Source: VBOC01 sp964512655
GTDB lineage: Bacteria; Bacteroidota; Ignavibacteria; UBA10030; SZUA-254
NCBI GenBank assembly: GCA_964512655.1
Contig: CAZEJT010000002.1
Coordinates: 124,001-188,000, forward strand
Length of the DNA: 64,000 bases
Direction: 5' to 3'
Part shown: positions 7,932 through 15,930 of the stretch, one piece after another
How positions within the stretch are numbered: position 1 is the stretch's first letter
Layout of the letters: every line of letters begins with the position of its first letter
Position numbers and translations under genes: made by a program
The notes under the pieces: generated by a model
Told to the model about the DNA's origin: nothing
What the model saw: the letters and a program-made list of their open reading frames with translations, nothing else
Database searches by the model: none

Positions 7932-9004
7932 AATTTTCGAAAACGTACTTGCTTGTCCCGACCCTGATCCTGTTCACCATGATCGTGTTCGCGATGCAAC
8001 AACAGCAGAAAAGTCCACAGGGTTCAAAGGGCACCTCAAACCTTCCGCGGGTACAGGTCGAGAAGCCCATGAGGAAGTCAATCTCATCCGACCTACAGCT
8101 CAACGGTGACATCCTTCCGTGGGAACAGGCAACGCTCTATTCTAAAGTCGCTGGTTATCTGAAGGAGATTAAAGTCGACAAGGGCGATTGGGTAAAGCGA
8201 GGCGAGGTTCTCGCGGTGATCGATGATCGTGAGACCCAGAAAGACTATGAGCGAGCTGTTGCCGATTACCGTCTGCAGGAAATCACTTACGATCGACTGA
8301 AAGACGCTTTGCCGCAAACACCGAATCTTGTTTCTCAGCAAGATGTCGATGTTGCCAAAGCGAAGTATGAATCCGCGAAGGCGACGATGGATCGGCTGAA
8401 GGTGTTCGTTGACTACGCGACCGTCCGGGCGCCTTTTTCCGGTGTCATTACAATGCGATGGGTCGACCCCGGAGCAATGATTCAATCTGCAAGTACATCC
8501 ACCAATGCAATGGCGATCGTGAAAGTTGTTTCCATGGATAAATTGCGCATCCGTGTCGATGTGCCGGAAGGTGAGGTTCCTCTGGTGAAGGCCGAGACAA
8601 AGGCAGCAGTAACAGTGCGAGAACTTCCAGGACAGGAGTTCGTTGGCAAAGTAGCTCGCTTCGGTGTTGCTCTGGATCAAAATACTCGGACCATGCAGAC
8701 TGAAATTGATATTCCGAATCCGAAACACTTTCTTCGTCCGGGGATGTTTGCAAAAGTCATCCTCCAGCTTGCAGCTGAGGGGGGTGCCCTCACTATCCCC
8801 GCCACTGCCATTATTGCCGAGAAGAACCAAACATTTGTCTATTGCGTGGAGGAGAACATCGTAAGGAAGAGGCCGGTTGTCATCGGGGCAGACGACGGCA
8901 TCCGTCCGGTCATCGCACAGGGCTTGACGGGGAACGAGCTCGTCATTGTCTTGGGGAAGGAGTCTGTCGTCGATGGTGCCAGGGTCAATGCAATACAGAA
9001 GTGA
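7928..9004 (+). CDS. RND efflux periplasmic adaptor (membrane fusion protein)
   Basis: 358 aa; its ATG overlaps the pump's stop codon (ATGA), indicating translational coupling. An N-terminal anchor helix (LLVPTLILFTMIVFAM) has no lipobox Cys. The lipoyl half-motifs are LYSKVAGYLKEIKVDKGDWV and, after a coiled-coil hairpin (residues ~90-150), VRAPFSGVITMRWVDPGAMI. A beta-barrel region (LRIRVDVPEGEVPLV) and a C-terminal membrane-proximal domain (IPATAIIAEKNQTFVYCV) complete the HlyD/AcrA layout. It links the pump upstream to the outer-membrane factor downstream. Confidence 0.93.
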   Translation: MKFSKTYLLVPTLILFTMIVFAMQQQQKSPQGSKGTSNLPRVQVEKPMRKSISSDLQLNGDILPWEQATLYSKVAGYLKEIKVDKGDWVKRGEVLAVIDDRETQKDYERAVADYRLQEITYDRLKDALPQTPNLVSQQDVDVAKAKYESAKATMDRLKVFVDYATVRAPFSGVITMRWVDPGAMIQSASTSTNAMAIVKVVSMDKLRIRVDVPEGEVPLVKAETKAAVTVRELPGQEFVGKVARFGVALDQNTRTMQTEIDIPNPKHFLRPGMFAKVILQLAAEGGALTIPATAIIAEKNQTFVYCVEENIVRKRPVVIGADDGIRPVIAQGLTGNELVIVLGKESVVDGARVNAIQK

Positions 9005-9017
9005 ATGGATACCGGGT

Positions 9018-10346
9018 ATGATTCGAATACGATATATCATCGGCTTCCTTTTTGTCTTCGTCCGTACCCTCGGCGCTCAACCGCACCCAGACTCATTGGA
9101 GGTTCTCCCCATTGATTTACCGACAACTCTCAAGCTTGCAGGCGCCAATAGTCTTGAGATTCAACTCGCTGAAATGAAAGTAGAAGCCGCACACGCCCAA
9201 AGCCTCAGCGCAAATGAAAAATACCTCCCCGCTTTCACGCCGGGGATCCTGTATCTGCAACACAACAATCGACTTCAGGCTACCGATGGAACATTTCTCT
9301 TTGTCAACAAGCACTCACTGTTGGTAGGCGTGAAGGGAGAAGTTTCATGGGACCTGAGAGATGCGATCTTCCAATCCCTCGCCGCTCACCAGAGGTCGAT
9401 CGCCGCTGAGTTCGGCTATCAGGCTACCACGAACGATATCCTGCTTCAGGCGGTGAACCAATATTATGACCTTCTGCAGGCAACGCAGGGAGAACGAGTT
9501 GCCGATGAGTCGGCACGGTTACTTCAACAGCTCGGATCGGAGATGGAACAGAAGCTCAAGGTCGGGCTTGGTTCTCCCTCCGACCTCTATCTGATCAGAA
9601 CAGAAGAGGCCCATGCAATGACCCTGCTTGAGCAGTCAAAAGAGCAATCGCAACTTGCCTCGCTTCGGCTCGCGCAAACCCTGCGCCTTGACCCAATGGT
9701 CGCACTCGCACCGGCGGATTCCCAGCCCGTTGAGATGACACTTGTTCCGAAAGACTCTTCTTCACGAGGGCTGATCGAGAAAGCGCTTGCGCAGCGACCC
9801 GAGCTTAATGCCAGCCAATCACTGATGAGCGCTGCAGCAAGCGAAAAGAACGCGGCGATCTTCGGACCAATTATTCCCTCGATCAGAGCCTTTGCATCGA
9901 GCGGCGCCTTTGGACCGGACTTCGATGATTTGAAGAACTCAAAAGATATCGGATTGACACTGCAATGGAATATTGGACCGGGGGGACTGTTTGATTTCGG
10001 TCGCGGCAAATTTGCTTCCGCTCAGCAGCGCAGCTCAGAGTTACAATCTGAAAAAGCTAGCGATCAGGTAAAAGTTGATGTTTTGAGCGCCTACGCACAG
10101 GTGCAATCAAAATCTCGTCAGCTGGACGCGACCCGCCGGGGGTTGAAAGACGTCCGTGAGGCGGTTAGCCTGACCCAGGAGCGTCAGCGCAGGGGGATTG
10201 GCATCGCATTGGAGGTTGTTCAAGCTCTCAAGTCGTACTACACGGCAGAAAAAGATTATATCGAGACAATCATTGGCTACAACAAGGCGCAGTACGGTCT
10301 GTATAGAGCGATGGGTGAAGCTGCTACCTCACCACCGCAGCGGTGA
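9018..10346 (+). CDS. TolC-family outer-membrane efflux factor
   Basis: 442 aa from ATG 9018, which gives a proper signal peptide (MIRIRYIIGFLFVFVRTLGA). An upstream in-frame start at 8946 would lie inside the adaptor gene and is rejected. The family's two alpha-helical repeats are visible, with long amphipathic helices such as LLQQLGSEMEQKLKVGLGSP followed by SDLYLIRTEEAHAM, and QERQRRGIGIALEVVQALKS near the end. Strand segments such as IGLTLQWNIGPGGLFDF form the barrel. It is the outer-membrane exit duct of the tripartite pump encoded just upstream. Confidence 0.92.
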   Translation: MIRIRYIIGFLFVFVRTLGAQPHPDSLEVLPIDLPTTLKLAGANSLEIQLAEMKVEAAHAQSLSANEKYLPAFTPGILYLQHNNRLQATDGTFLFVNKHSLLVGVKGEVSWDLRDAIFQSLAAHQRSIAAEFGYQATTNDILLQAVNQYYDLLQATQGERVADESARLLQQLGSEMEQKLKVGLGSPSDLYLIRTEEAHAMTLLEQSKEQSQLASLRLAQTLRLDPMVALAPADSQPVEMTLVPKDSSSRGLIEKALAQRPELNASQSLMSAAASEKNAAIFGPIIPSIRAFASSGAFGPDFDDLKNSKDIGLTLQWNIGPGGLFDFGRGKFASAQQRSSELQSEKASDQVKVDVLSAYAQVQSKSRQLDATRRGLKDVREAVSLTQERQRRGIGIALEVVQALKSYYTAEKDYIETIIGYNKAQYGLYRAMGEAATSPPQR

Positions 10347-10363
10347 CTCATTTGGAATCATCT

Positions 10364-11053
10364 ATGGCAGAGAAGTCCAAATTCTGGTATCTGAAGAACA
10401 TCAATATCTTTGATGGGATGAACGATTCTCAGATGAAGATGGTTGAGAAGATGACAACAATGAGTAAACTCGGGAAGCATCACCCCATCTACTTCCCTCA
10501 GCAACCGTCAAACAATATTTTCTTTTTGAAGGAGGGACACGTCAAACTGTATCGACTTCATGAGGACGGACGCGAAGTCATTCTGGATATCCTGGGCCCG
10601 GGAGAGATCTTTGGGGAACTCTCTATGATCGATCAGGGCGGGAGAAGCGAGGCCGCGGAAACACTCGACGACGTTCTTGTCTGCTCCATGAGCATGAAAG
10701 ACTTTGAGAGCATGCTGCTGCACAACCCCGGCCTCAACCTCCAATTGACGAAATGGATTGGCCTTCGTCTCCGACGTTTTGAGGAAAAGATGAGCGACCT
10801 TGCCTTCAAGGATGTCACTAAGAGGATCATCAGTTTCCTCGTCCGATACGCTGAAGACTTCGGAAAAATGAAAGCGGGAGGAGTTCACCTCTCATCGTTT
10901 CTGTCCCACCAAGAAATTGCTTTTCTCACGGCAACCTCTCGTCAAACGGTCACCACCGTTCTGAACGATCTCAAAGACCATGGATATATTGACTTCAGCC
11001 GGAAGAGTTTGGTAATACACAAGCTGAATGAGCTTCAGAATCTGGCGAAATAA
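10364..11053 (+). CDS. Crp/Fnr-superfamily transcriptional regulator
   Basis: 229 aa from ATG 10364; a GTG at 10343 overlaps the upstream stop and is an alternative start. The N-terminal cyclic-nucleotide-binding fold shows KEGHVKLYRLHEDGREVILD and LGPGEIFGELSMIDQGGRSE. The C-terminal helix-turn-helix is SHQEIAFLTATSRQTVTTVL, then a wing ending RKSLVIHKL. The N-terminal Cys cluster of oxygen-sensing Fnr is absent, so an iron-sulfur sensor is unlikely. It sits 17 bases after the efflux operon and probably regulates it or reports a stress. A related broken copy is at 3106-3246. Confidence 0.9.
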   Translation: MAEKSKFWYLKNINIFDGMNDSQMKMVEKMTTMSKLGKHHPIYFPQQPSNNIFFLKEGHVKLYRLHEDGREVILDILGPGEIFGELSMIDQGGRSEAAETLDDVLVCSMSMKDFESMLLHNPGLNLQLTKWIGLRLRRFEEKMSDLAFKDVTKRIISFLVRYAEDFGKMKAGGVHLSSFLSHQEIAFLTATSRQTVTTVLNDLKDHGYIDFSRKSLVIHKLNELQNLAK

Positions 11054-11156
11054 CTCGGGATTGTCGGGTAGCCGACAGTATTTCCTCGGGCTACATCGTA
11101 CGTTGTCAACATAGCCATCTGCAGCAAACAGTAAAACAAGAGAAAGGGAAAAGTAT

Positions 11157-11831
11157 ATGAATATCCGTCTTCTTCTGGCCCTTGTGTTATTGAGCGTTCA
11201 GATCGCCTTTGGCGGCGATGACACAAAGCAGTGTACGCTCAATGTTAAAGGCATGACATGTGGGGCGTGTGCTGCTCGAGTAATGAATGCAGTCAGTCAG
11301 CTTCAGGGCGTCCAGGCGGTCAGCGTTAGTCTCGAAAATGGCACGGCGGAAGTAACATATCTTCCGGCGAAACTCACATCCGACGACCTGCTGGCGTCAA
11401 TCGATAACACGGGATTTGCCGCGTCAATTTCCAGTGGCCCTCAGGATCAAAAATCGGAGAAGAATAAAGAGCAGATGAAGGGCGACATGCAAATGGAGAT
11501 GCCCATGAGCCCGGAGATGGATCAGGCGCGCGCGCAACTCAAAGCAGCCAAGATGAAGCTCGCGCAGGACGGTCACTACAACTGCTGCAACAAAACACCG
11601 TGCGACTTTTGCGCGATCTCCATGAATATGTGCCCGTGTGGTAAGAACGTAAAGGAAGGAAAGCCTGTCTGCGGCGAGTGCGCCGATGGCTGGAGTGTCG
11701 GACATGGCGATGTCAAGGGAGTCGATGCGAAGAAGGTCAAGCGTGAGCCGCATAACACGATGAAGATGGGATATGATATGAAGGCGAAGATGTACGGCGA
11801 GATGAAGGAAATGAAAGAAGAGAAAAGGTAA
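11157..11831 (+). CDS. Secreted heavy-metal-associated (HMA) protein with Cys-rich C-terminal module
   Basis: 224 aa with a signal peptide ending near IAFGG. Residues ~23-92 are an HMA domain with the MTCGACAARV metal-binding loop (Cys-x2-Cys), like periplasmic MerP or CopZ. A Met-rich linker follows (MKGDMQMEMPMSPEMDQ). A Cys cluster then reads HYNCCNKTPCDFCAISMNMC and PCGKNVKEGKPVCGECADGW, nine or more Cys that could bind zinc, copper or a cluster. The end is Lys/Met-rich. It is probably a periplasmic metal carrier or buffer supporting the efflux genes upstream. The second module is not assigned to a named family here. A rho-independent terminator follows at 11863. Confidence 0.82.
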   Translation: MNIRLLLALVLLSVQIAFGGDDTKQCTLNVKGMTCGACAARVMNAVSQLQGVQAVSVSLENGTAEVTYLPAKLTSDDLLASIDNTGFAASISSGPQDQKSEKNKEQMKGDMQMEMPMSPEMDQARAQLKAAKMKLAQDGHYNCCNKTPCDFCAISMNMCPCGKNVKEGKPVCGECADGWSVGHGDVKGVDAKKVKREPHNTMKMGYDMKAKMYGEMKEMKEEKR

Positions 11832-11862
11832 GCTCTTTATTCTTGCGGTGATCAGTTTCAAA

Positions 11863-11890
11863 AGCGGGCTCACGCCCGCTTTTTGTTTTT
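11863..11890 (+). terminator. Rho-independent terminator after the HMA gene
   Basis: A 7-bp perfect stem, AGCGGGC (11863-11869) and GCCCGCT (11874-11880), with a TCAC loop, is followed directly by TTTTGTTTTT. It ends the transcript of the HMA-protein gene 32 bases after its stop codon. Confidence 0.9.
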
Positions 11891-11918
11891 AGTATTGAAT
11901 GAAAGGAGATACGCTCTT

Positions 11919-12431
11919 ATGTCAAGAATCTGTTTCGTTCTTCTCATTGCATTTTCTTTTTTGCACAACACAGGCCATGCTCAGAAAGCCCGGGGAAGGA
12001 ATTTTGCCGTCATCCTTCAAGCGGACACCGGAGGCCACGAGGGGTTGGCGCGGGCGCTGCACGCGTTGCTCTACGCCGAGGAATTAAAAGAGGGCGGGTA
12101 TTCTGTCGTTCTGATTTTTGATGGCGCGGGGACAACGTGGGCAGAGGCGCTTCAGGACAGCACGAATAAATTGCACTCGCTATATGAGCAGTTGAAAAGA
12201 GTCGGTGTCGTCGAAGAAATATGTGACTTTTGCTCGGGAGCGTTCCGCGTCAAACAAAGTTTAAAGTCACGAAATGTTCCCCTGTTCAGTGAATTCAAAG
12301 GACATCCAAGCATCAAAAAGTGGGTGGATGAAGGATATGAAATTATCGTCCTGGAACTGACCGGCTGCTTAATCTCACCGTTCCAATCTGTCCAACCGTC
12401 GGTCGCAACCTGGGTTTTTGTCGGCGCCTGA
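11919..12431 (+). CDS. Exported DsrE-family protein
   Basis: 170 aa from ATG 11919, preceded by AAAGGAG (11902-11908). It has a signal peptide (FVLLIAFSFLHNTGHAQ). The body follows the DsrE/DsrF-like alpha/beta fold: FAVILQADTGGHEGLARALH, GYSVVLIFDGAGTTWAEAL, then CDFCSGAFRVKQSL holding two Cys, and FKGHPSIKKWVDEGYEIIVL. DsrE-type proteins take part in sulfur transfer or persulfide handling, and periplasmic versions are poorly characterised. Family members usually end near GYEIIVL; here about 24 more residues follow, with no similarity I recognise, probably from loss of the original stop. Function is inferred only at family level. Confidence 0.75.
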   Translation: MSRICFVLLIAFSFLHNTGHAQKARGRNFAVILQADTGGHEGLARALHALLYAEELKEGGYSVVLIFDGAGTTWAEALQDSTNKLHSLYEQLKRVGVVEEICDFCSGAFRVKQSLKSRNVPLFSEFKGHPSIKKWVDEGYEIIVLELTGCLISPFQSVQPSVATWVFVGA

Positions 12432-12534
12432 CACTTTCCTCCGTTTGTCATCTACCCGACAGTACTGATCCATTATACACCGTTATATTTACTGTGAGAT
12501 TACGTCTACAATAACTTTTTCAGGGAGGAACATT

Positions 12535-12591
12535 ATGCAAAGGAATCTTGGCAAAGCGATCATTGCTTGCCGCAATATCAAACTAACATGA
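12535..12591 (+). CDS. Possible 18-codon leader ORF coupled to the thioredoxin-fold gene
   Basis: A strong ribosome-binding site (AGGGAGGAA, 12522-12530) precedes ATG 12535. The frame encodes MQRNLGKAIIACRNIKLT and stops with TGA at 12589-12591, overlapping the ATG at 12588 of the next gene. The next gene has no good site of its own, so it may be translated by coupling. It could equally be a frameshifted former N-terminus. No homology is recognised. Confidence 0.35.
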   Translation: MQRNLGKAIIACRNIKLT

Positions 12592-12887
12592 AACCGATTC
12601 ACGAAATGGTAGTTCTTGTAGAGCCGGATTGCGTCGCTTGCCTCAGAGTGCTTCGGACAGCGAGGATGTTGCGCGACGAGCGCATCGTTGCGAATCTTGT
12701 CGTCATCAATCGGATCGAAGATCCGGACACCTGCCGGAAATTTGGCGCCGTCATCTTTCCGGCAGTCTTTATTGACGGACGACTTGCATTCTACGGAGAA
12801 TTTTCCATGGAGGATGCCTTCCATTTTGTCGAGAACTCACAGACCTCGCAGGTGGTGGGTTCATGGATACCATCGAAATTGGAATGA
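12588..12887 (+). CDS. Thioredoxin-fold protein with CxxC motif
   Basis: 99 aa from ATG 12588. The sequence VVLVEPDCVACLRVLRTARM has the Cys-x-x-Cys redox site at the end of the first strand, and FGAVIFPAVFIDGRLAFYGE carries the cis-Pro and following strand of a small thioredoxin or glutaredoxin fold. It lacks a signal peptide, so it should be cytoplasmic. It may reduce a partner encoded nearby, perhaps the DsrE or AhpD-like proteins, but this is only suggested by position. The reading frame stays open for 53 codons past the stop (see findings). Confidence 0.7.
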   Translation: MKPIHEMVVLVEPDCVACLRVLRTARMLRDERIVANLVVINRIEDPDTCRKFGAVIFPAVFIDGRLAFYGEFSMEDAFHFVENSQTSQVVGSWIPSKLE

Positions 12888-13023
12888 GGCCGGCGAAGTG
12901 ATACTTTCCCTGTACCTATTCAGAGGATCACTGTAGGAGGAACCGATTGCACGGGGGCCCTCGATGGCCAAAAAATCCCGGAACTTCACGAGGATGAGTG
13001 TAAACAGAAAGGCGGCTTGAACC

Positions 13024-13626
13024 ATGGCATTTATTCAAATGATCCCTGAGGAGTCAGCACGGGGTGAGCTCAAGAAACTCTACGAAGACTACGCGGCACC
13101 CTGGGGTGGTATCGATAATATCCTGAGAATCCATAGTCTGCTGCCCCATACCCTCACCCCTCATTATGATCTATACAAGTCCGTCATGTTTGCTAAGGGA
13201 CCGCTCACTCGCCGGCAACGCGAGATGATTGCCACGGTAGTTTCAACAACGAATCATTGCACCTACTGCGTCCACCATCACTCCGACGCACTCTCGCGGG
13301 TTACCAAGGACCGAAAGCTTGCAGATGCGGTAAGAAGCGATTATTCGTCCGCCTCGATCTCCCCGGAAGAGCGTATGATCCTCGAGTATGCAGAGCAATT
13401 GACTCAAACGCCAACACAAGACTTTTCGACCATCATTCAGAGGATGAAGACTGCAGGCGTCGCGGAGGATGCCATATTGCACGCGACTCTGATAGTAGGA
13501 TACTTTAACTTCGTTAATCGGATGGCCAACGGTCTCGGGGTGGAACTGGAACCGTACTGGAGACCCGATGGTTATAGTGACTCAACAAAAGGTATGGCGC
13601 ACGATACAACAACTGACCCCCGATGA
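13024..13626 (+). CDS. AhpD-like peroxidase-related (carboxymuconolactone decarboxylase family) protein
   Basis: 200 aa. The conserved core is LTRRQREMIATVVSTTNHCT followed by YCVHHHSDAL, giving the Cys-x-x-Cys-x3-His active site of AhpD-type alkylhydroperoxidases. Helices such as SPEERMILEYAEQLTQTP match the peroxidase-related subfamily. These proteins use the Cys pair to reduce peroxides with a thiol partner; the thioredoxin-fold protein 136 bases upstream is a possible partner. The C-terminal tail after PYWRPDGY is not conserved. Family is clear; the physiological substrate is unknown. Confidence 0.85.
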   Translation: MAFIQMIPEESARGELKKLYEDYAAPWGGIDNILRIHSLLPHTLTPHYDLYKSVMFAKGPLTRRQREMIATVVSTTNHCTYCVHHHSDALSRVTKDRKLADAVRSDYSSASISPEERMILEYAEQLTQTPTQDFSTIIQRMKTAGVAEDAILHATLIVGYFNFVNRMANGLGVELEPYWRPDGYSDSTKGMAHDTTTDPR

Positions 13627-13655
13627 ACACAACGCAAATCATCGGAGAGTGTGTC

Positions 13656-13675
13656 GTCACGGAATGGTCCGTGAC
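13656..13675. repeat. Palindrome of the GTCACGG family, possibly also a terminator
   Basis: Stem GTCACGGA (13656-13663) and TCCGTGAC (13668-13675), 8 bp perfect, loop ATGG. On the minus strand it reads GTCACGGA, loop CCAT, TCCGTGAC, the same as the palindromes at 53654, 53761, 61133 and 61243 except for one compensated base pair. A T-rich stretch (TTTAATTTTTTT) follows, so it may end the AhpD-gene transcript between convergent genes. Confidence 0.7.
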
Positions 13676-13726
13676 GGCAGTTTAATTTTTTTCAGTGATC
13701 ATGAGCGCGACTCGGGAAAAGAAGAT

Positions 13727-15916
13727 TCAGAGTAAGAAGAGGTAGGCTACTTTTGCGATAATCGTCGTTTTGGAGGGAAGGATCTTCCCCGAGGTATCGA
13801 ATGCCTGGTTGACCACGAAATACACATCGCTTCCTATGCGCGGTATCCAGTGAAGCCGGAAATTGATATTGATGTCGTTATCCTCGTTGTTCCACTGACC
13901 AAGCAGCGACGAGTTAAGCATCGGTGAGAAACCATAGTTGACAGTCGCTCCGGCTTCGTTCGTCGTGAACTCAGATAACGGGAGCTGAACCTCGTTCCTT
14001 GTGTAATCAAGACCGAGCATGAAGCGACCCGCCAACCTTACCTGAGGTTGAATGATATATGTCCGGCGATTGCCGCTGTAGTGCCCTCCCCAACGGTAGA
14101 GGGCAAAGAATGAAACATCCCGGCTGTCGTTAGTTGCAAACTGTAGCTCCCATCTTGACCACCAGTACGTGGAGGGAGGGATCTTGCTTCCGAAGAACTC
14201 GATGGTGTCTGAGGGTGCCTCGGCGTATCGTTGGAAGTTGAACTCAAAGTATTCACCGGAGTTTGTCTGAAACCCCAGAATCCTTCCTTCATAGTCGAGG
14301 GATTGAACAGCACCGTTCGTACTCTTATAATAGTTCAGTTCAACAGGTTTGAACTCTACGTATTGCATTCCAAATCCCTGCGGGCGAGTGCGAACACGAA
14401 ACGTGTAGGAGTATTTGATAAAGTCGTTCCGATCCTGGAACCCGATCTGCGGATCGAAATTGCGTTGAACCACGCGAACTCCGATGAAGTGATCAACAAC
14501 ATCATTCGGGAAGTCGGCATACAGTCTATACGCAAGATTGTCTGTGGTAATTCCCGGATCTTCCGTTCCGGCAATTCCTCCTCCAATAATCAGGGTATTA
14601 GTGGCGAAGACATCGGAGCGGACCCATGCCCCGTCCAGGCCGAGGAGGCGGTTATAGCTCGAGGACGACTGCTTGTTTGTGGCGATGAAACCCACATAGG
14701 ACTGATCGACAATGTCTCGCTTTATTCTGGCAACGGTGTAATTCGTCGTTGGTTCGCCAGCGCTCTCTCCGGTTTCCATGGTCAGAATGCCGAGATTGTA
14801 CAGACCGGCTTTCCCGACGATTCTTACTCCGCCCAAGATCGGAATCGCCTCTCCGGAACTGCTCAAACCGATCCTTCGGCTATAAAAGGGAATGGGTGAA
14901 TCGCCGAACTGAAAATCGAATATCCCGGCTCCCTCAAGAAAGAAGTCGCGCTTCTCAGGGTAAAAGAGGGGGAATCTGGTCAGGTTTATGCGAACTCTGT
15001 CCGCTTCCACTTGAGCAAAGTCGGTGTTCGTTGTTAGGTCGAGTGTTAACGTCGACGTGAGACCATATTTTGCATCGAGTCCGGCCTTCGTTTGGGTCGA
15101 TCGATAATCATCAAAAAGGGCATAGCCTTTCTCAACGCCGCCGAGAACGTAAGGCTTGACCTCGAAGGAATTGCCGCGGTGAATATTTTGCAATCCGACG
15201 AGCGTTCCTGCTTGAGAGAGTTTCATCAAGCCATAGTTGCGTGAGTAAGCTTGCCAGAGGTCTTGTTCGCGCTTCCTGCGGATGTTGCGCTCGAAGTTAA
15301 TTCCCCATAGTTGATTCGTATCGTCAGGAAACCGAAGAGTCGAAAACGGAATCTCTATGATTCCACACCACCCCCACGGGGTAATGGCGGTGCGAGTATC
15401 CCATAGCCCATTCCAGTCTGCGTTTACTCCTTGTCCTTCATCGGTGATCAAGGCATCATACCGGGCGCCGTGAGGATTGATGATGAACAGGAATCCGTTC
15501 CGTTTGTCATGATAGGTGTCCAGAACAAGCTCGAAGTTGTCTTCAACATCGATGTTGAAATCACGTTCCATTGCGTTTGCAACAATCTCGTTCGGGCTGC
15601 TGTCATAACACCATACTCCTGCATACATGGCATGGTCGTCATAGACGAGCCTTACTTCTGTTCGTTCGGTCGCCAGGGCCCCTTCGTCGAGTTCACGCTG
15701 GAGGAACGAGGTAACGGGTGTTGCCCCATTCCACGCGCTGTCCCACAAAAGACCGTTGAGTTGAGGAGCCCTGCTCACCCTGATGGCAGTGACGACTCCT
15801 GCATCCAGTGACCGAGCATACGCTTTTCCGGAAGAGATTGACAAGATAATCCCGAACAAAATCAGTTGCTTCAATCCGCGTCGATTCTTCTCTGATGAAT
15901 CTTGTGCGGCACGCAC
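13727..15916 (-). CDS. DUF5916 outer-membrane protein with N-terminal CBM9-like domain
   Basis: 729 aa with a signal peptide (LILFGIILSISSGKAYA). Residues ~45-220 are a carbohydrate-binding family 9-like sandwich (LNGLLWDSAWNGATPVTSFL, DDHAMYAGVWCYDSSP). The DUF5916 part contains its hallmark FPLFYPEKRDFFLEGAGIFD and GDSPIPFYSRRIGL. The remainder is beta-strand-rich with alternating aromatics, ending in KVAYLFLL, consistent with an outer-membrane barrel. The family is common in Bacteroidota and relatives; its role is unknown, with surface glycan handling or transport often proposed. It is convergent with the AhpD-like gene and 14 bases downstream of the DUF1259 gene. Confidence 0.85.
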   Translation of the reverse strand: MRAAQDSSEKNRRGLKQLILFGIILSISSGKAYARSLDAGVVTAIRVSRAPQLNGLLWDSAWNGATPVTSFLQRELDEGALATERTEVRLVYDDHAMYAGVWCYDSSPNEIVANAMERDFNIDVEDNFELVLDTYHDKRNGFLFIINPHGARYDALITDEGQGVNADWNGLWDTRTAITPWGWCGIIEIPFSTLRFPDDTNQLWGINFERNIRRKREQDLWQAYSRNYGLMKLSQAGTLVGLQNIHRGNSFEVKPYVLGGVEKGYALFDDYRSTQTKAGLDAKYGLTSTLTLDLTTNTDFAQVEADRVRINLTRFPLFYPEKRDFFLEGAGIFDFQFGDSPIPFYSRRIGLSSSGEAIPILGGVRIVGKAGLYNLGILTMETGESAGEPTTNYTVARIKRDIVDQSYVGFIATNKQSSSSYNRLLGLDGAWVRSDVFATNTLIIGGGIAGTEDPGITTDNLAYRLYADFPNDVVDHFIGVRVVQRNFDPQIGFQDRNDFIKYSYTFRVRTRPQGFGMQYVEFKPVELNYYKSTNGAVQSLDYEGRILGFQTNSGEYFEFNFQRYAEAPSDTIEFFGSKIPPSTYWWSRWELQFATNDSRDVSFFALYRWGGHYSGNRRTYIIQPQVRLAGRFMLGLDYTRNEVQLPLSEFTTNEAGATVNYGFSPMLNSSLLGQWNNEDNDININFRLHWIPRIGSDVYFVVNQAFDTSGKILPSKTTIIAKVAYLFLL

Positions 15917-15930
15917 ATTACGGTTTTACC

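Noticed and set aside
8093..9040. Open frame antisense to the RND adaptor (315 codons)
   Set aside because: It mirrors the adaptor gene and has no start signal or domain.
12885..12887. Selenocysteine codon at the thioredoxin-fold stop
   Set aside because: It is at the end of the fold, not at the CxxC site, and no SECIS-like hairpin is seen after it.
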